NCBI GenBank assembly: GCA_018064165.1
Contig: JAGOZV010000004.1
Coordinates: forward strand, 1 to 13,475
Reading direction: 5' to 3'
Length of the DNA: 13,475 nucleotides
From: Candidatus Saccharimonadota bacterium
Lineage (GTDB): Bacteria > Patescibacteriota > Saccharimonadia > Saccharimonadales > Saccharimonadaceae
How positions within the stretch are numbered: position 1 is the stretch's first letter; each line of letters opens with the position of its first letter. A program made the translations under genes and the position numbers. The notes beneath the pieces are model-generated. The model did not search any database. It saw nothing but the letters and a program-made list of their open reading frames with translations, and was not told where the DNA came from. Positions 12,869 to 13,475 of the stretch are shown here, one piece after another.

Positions 12869-13475
12869 TTACTTAGCTAACCAGCCCTGAAAAGCTTCGA
12901 ACAAACTGCCAATTAGGCCTTTGGTACGCTTAGAGTCTGCAGATCCGGCCCCTCCAGTGTTAAGGGTTGCACCATCTTTTTTGGCTCGTTCTTTTCTACT
13001 AAATAGATTTTTAATTTTTTTAATCCTCTTTCGAGACTCTTCTTTCTTAGCCTCGACCTCTCCTTTGTAGGTGTCTTTTTCTTCAGCGGCTTTTCTGGCT
13101 GCTTTCTCTGCGGAGTCATTTGGGTCATAAGGGAATTCTTTATTGAGTCTGTCTAGCAGATATTGTCTTTCGTCAGCGCTAATATTAGGTACAGTGATAA
13201 TCGCTCTCTGTAATCCCTCTCTTACGTTTTTTACTTCACCTTTTGCGACTTTTGATTCATATTGACTCTTCCATGATTCGTATGTCCTGTCTACACTGTC
13301 ATACTCACCCTCTTCACTAGATCCTTCAGATGCATCAGTCGCCCATATAGACTCTCTTATGGATTTCTTGGCATCATCATCAACGTCCATGCTGTTTATC
13401 TCTTGTCGTATCTTCATAGCTTCTTGTTGATATTCAATAGAAAGCGGCGTAAGACCTTTTAAGCGCTCTGAATAA
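12869..13475 (-). CDS. Unrecognised protein, C-terminal part only
   Basis: The frame stays open to the right edge, so only the last 201 residues are visible. An internal ATG at 13417 is possible, but nothing marks it as the start. The visible part begins with polar, helix-like sequence, then an acidic, serine-rich stretch, then a region around NISADERQYLLDRLNKEFP. A long charged segment rich in Ala, Lys and Glu (likely coiled or extended helix) becomes strongly basic (ESRKRIKKIKNLFSRKERAK). It closes with a small hydrophobic end, GLIGSLFEAFQGWLAK, that could be an amphipathic helix. No family is recognised. It is upstream of, and probably co-transcribed with, the WxxNxPNY gene. Confidence 0.6.
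   Translation of the reverse strand, partial: YSERLKGLTPLSIEYQQEAMKIRQEINSMDVDDDAKKSIRESIWATDASEGSSEEGEYDSVDRTYESWKSQYESKVAKGEVKNVREGLQRAIITVPNISADERQYLLDRLNKEFPYDPNDSAEKAARKAAEEKDTYKGEVEAKKEESRKRIKKIKNLFSRKERAKKDGATLNTGGAGSADSKRTKGLIGSLFEAFQGWLAK

Noticed and set aside
12913..13128. Lysine-rich 71-codon frame inside the partial right-edge gene
   Set aside because: It is an alternative frame of the same strand within a longer, better-supported frame, and its composition follows from the A-rich codons of that gene.
202..13475. Recoded TGA (code 25) as in Gracilibacteria or SR1
   Set aside because: All genes read through at normal family length without any in-frame TGA.
1..13475. CRISPR array, insertion sequence, prophage or tRNA gene
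   Set aside because: No spaced direct repeats, transposase or integrase motifs, terminal inverted repeats or tRNA cloverleaf were recognised.

Overview
This AT-rich window carries very tightly packed, mostly housekeeping genes. Several proteins are trimmed or have lost cofactor motifs, which suggests a small-genome Patescibacteria/CPR bacterium. Candidatus Saccharibacteria (TM7) is my best guess, from the gene content (ftsA-ftsZ next to nrdR, a VKOR protein, the small winged-helix protein before recJ, DUF5663-like proteins) and from family memory rather than a search. No in-frame TGA is needed, so the standard bacterial code fits. Of 17 stops read, 15 are TAA and 2 are TAG.

Layout. (1) 1-173, minus strand: a structured leader RNA with its own promoter runs off the left edge. 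Its 3' part folds like a T-box antiterminator, so an aminoacyl-tRNA synthetase or amino-acid gene probably lies just outside. (2) 202-5381, minus strand, transcribed right to left: adk-map, then ftsA-ftsZ-nrdR-thioredoxin-like-VKOR. Genes abut or overlap, with extra promoters before adk, ftsA and ftsZ. (3) 5491-8459, minus strand: a degenerate phosphoribosyltransferase-like gene, a winged-helix regulator, recJ and rpsU. (4) 8512-11964, plus strand: priA-def-fmt, divergent from the phosphoribosyltransferase-like gene. (5) 11961-13475, minus strand: three accessory genes. Two are neighbouring paralogs built around a repeated W-(L/I)-x-x-N-x-P-N-Y motif, and the third is cut by the right edge.

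The genes fall into functional groups: cell division (ftsA, ftsZ), dNTP and adenylate supply (nrdR, adk), N-terminal methionine handling (def, fmt, map), DNA repair and restart (recJ, priA), translation (rpsU) and disulfide formation (VKOR plus thioredoxin-like). Promoters are unusually readable. Most have a TATAAT-like -10 box, with a TGn extension or a TTG-type -35 box 17-18 nt upstream. At ftsA, rpsU and the phosphoribosyltransferase-like gene the predicted transcript starts 0-4 nt before the start codon.

The strongest leads are the T-box-like leader, the NrdR that has lost all four zinc cysteines, the PriA that keeps only one of two zinc sites, the phosphoribosyltransferase-like protein with a broken PRPP loop, the leaderless ftsA promoter, and the paralogous WxxNxPNY proteins.
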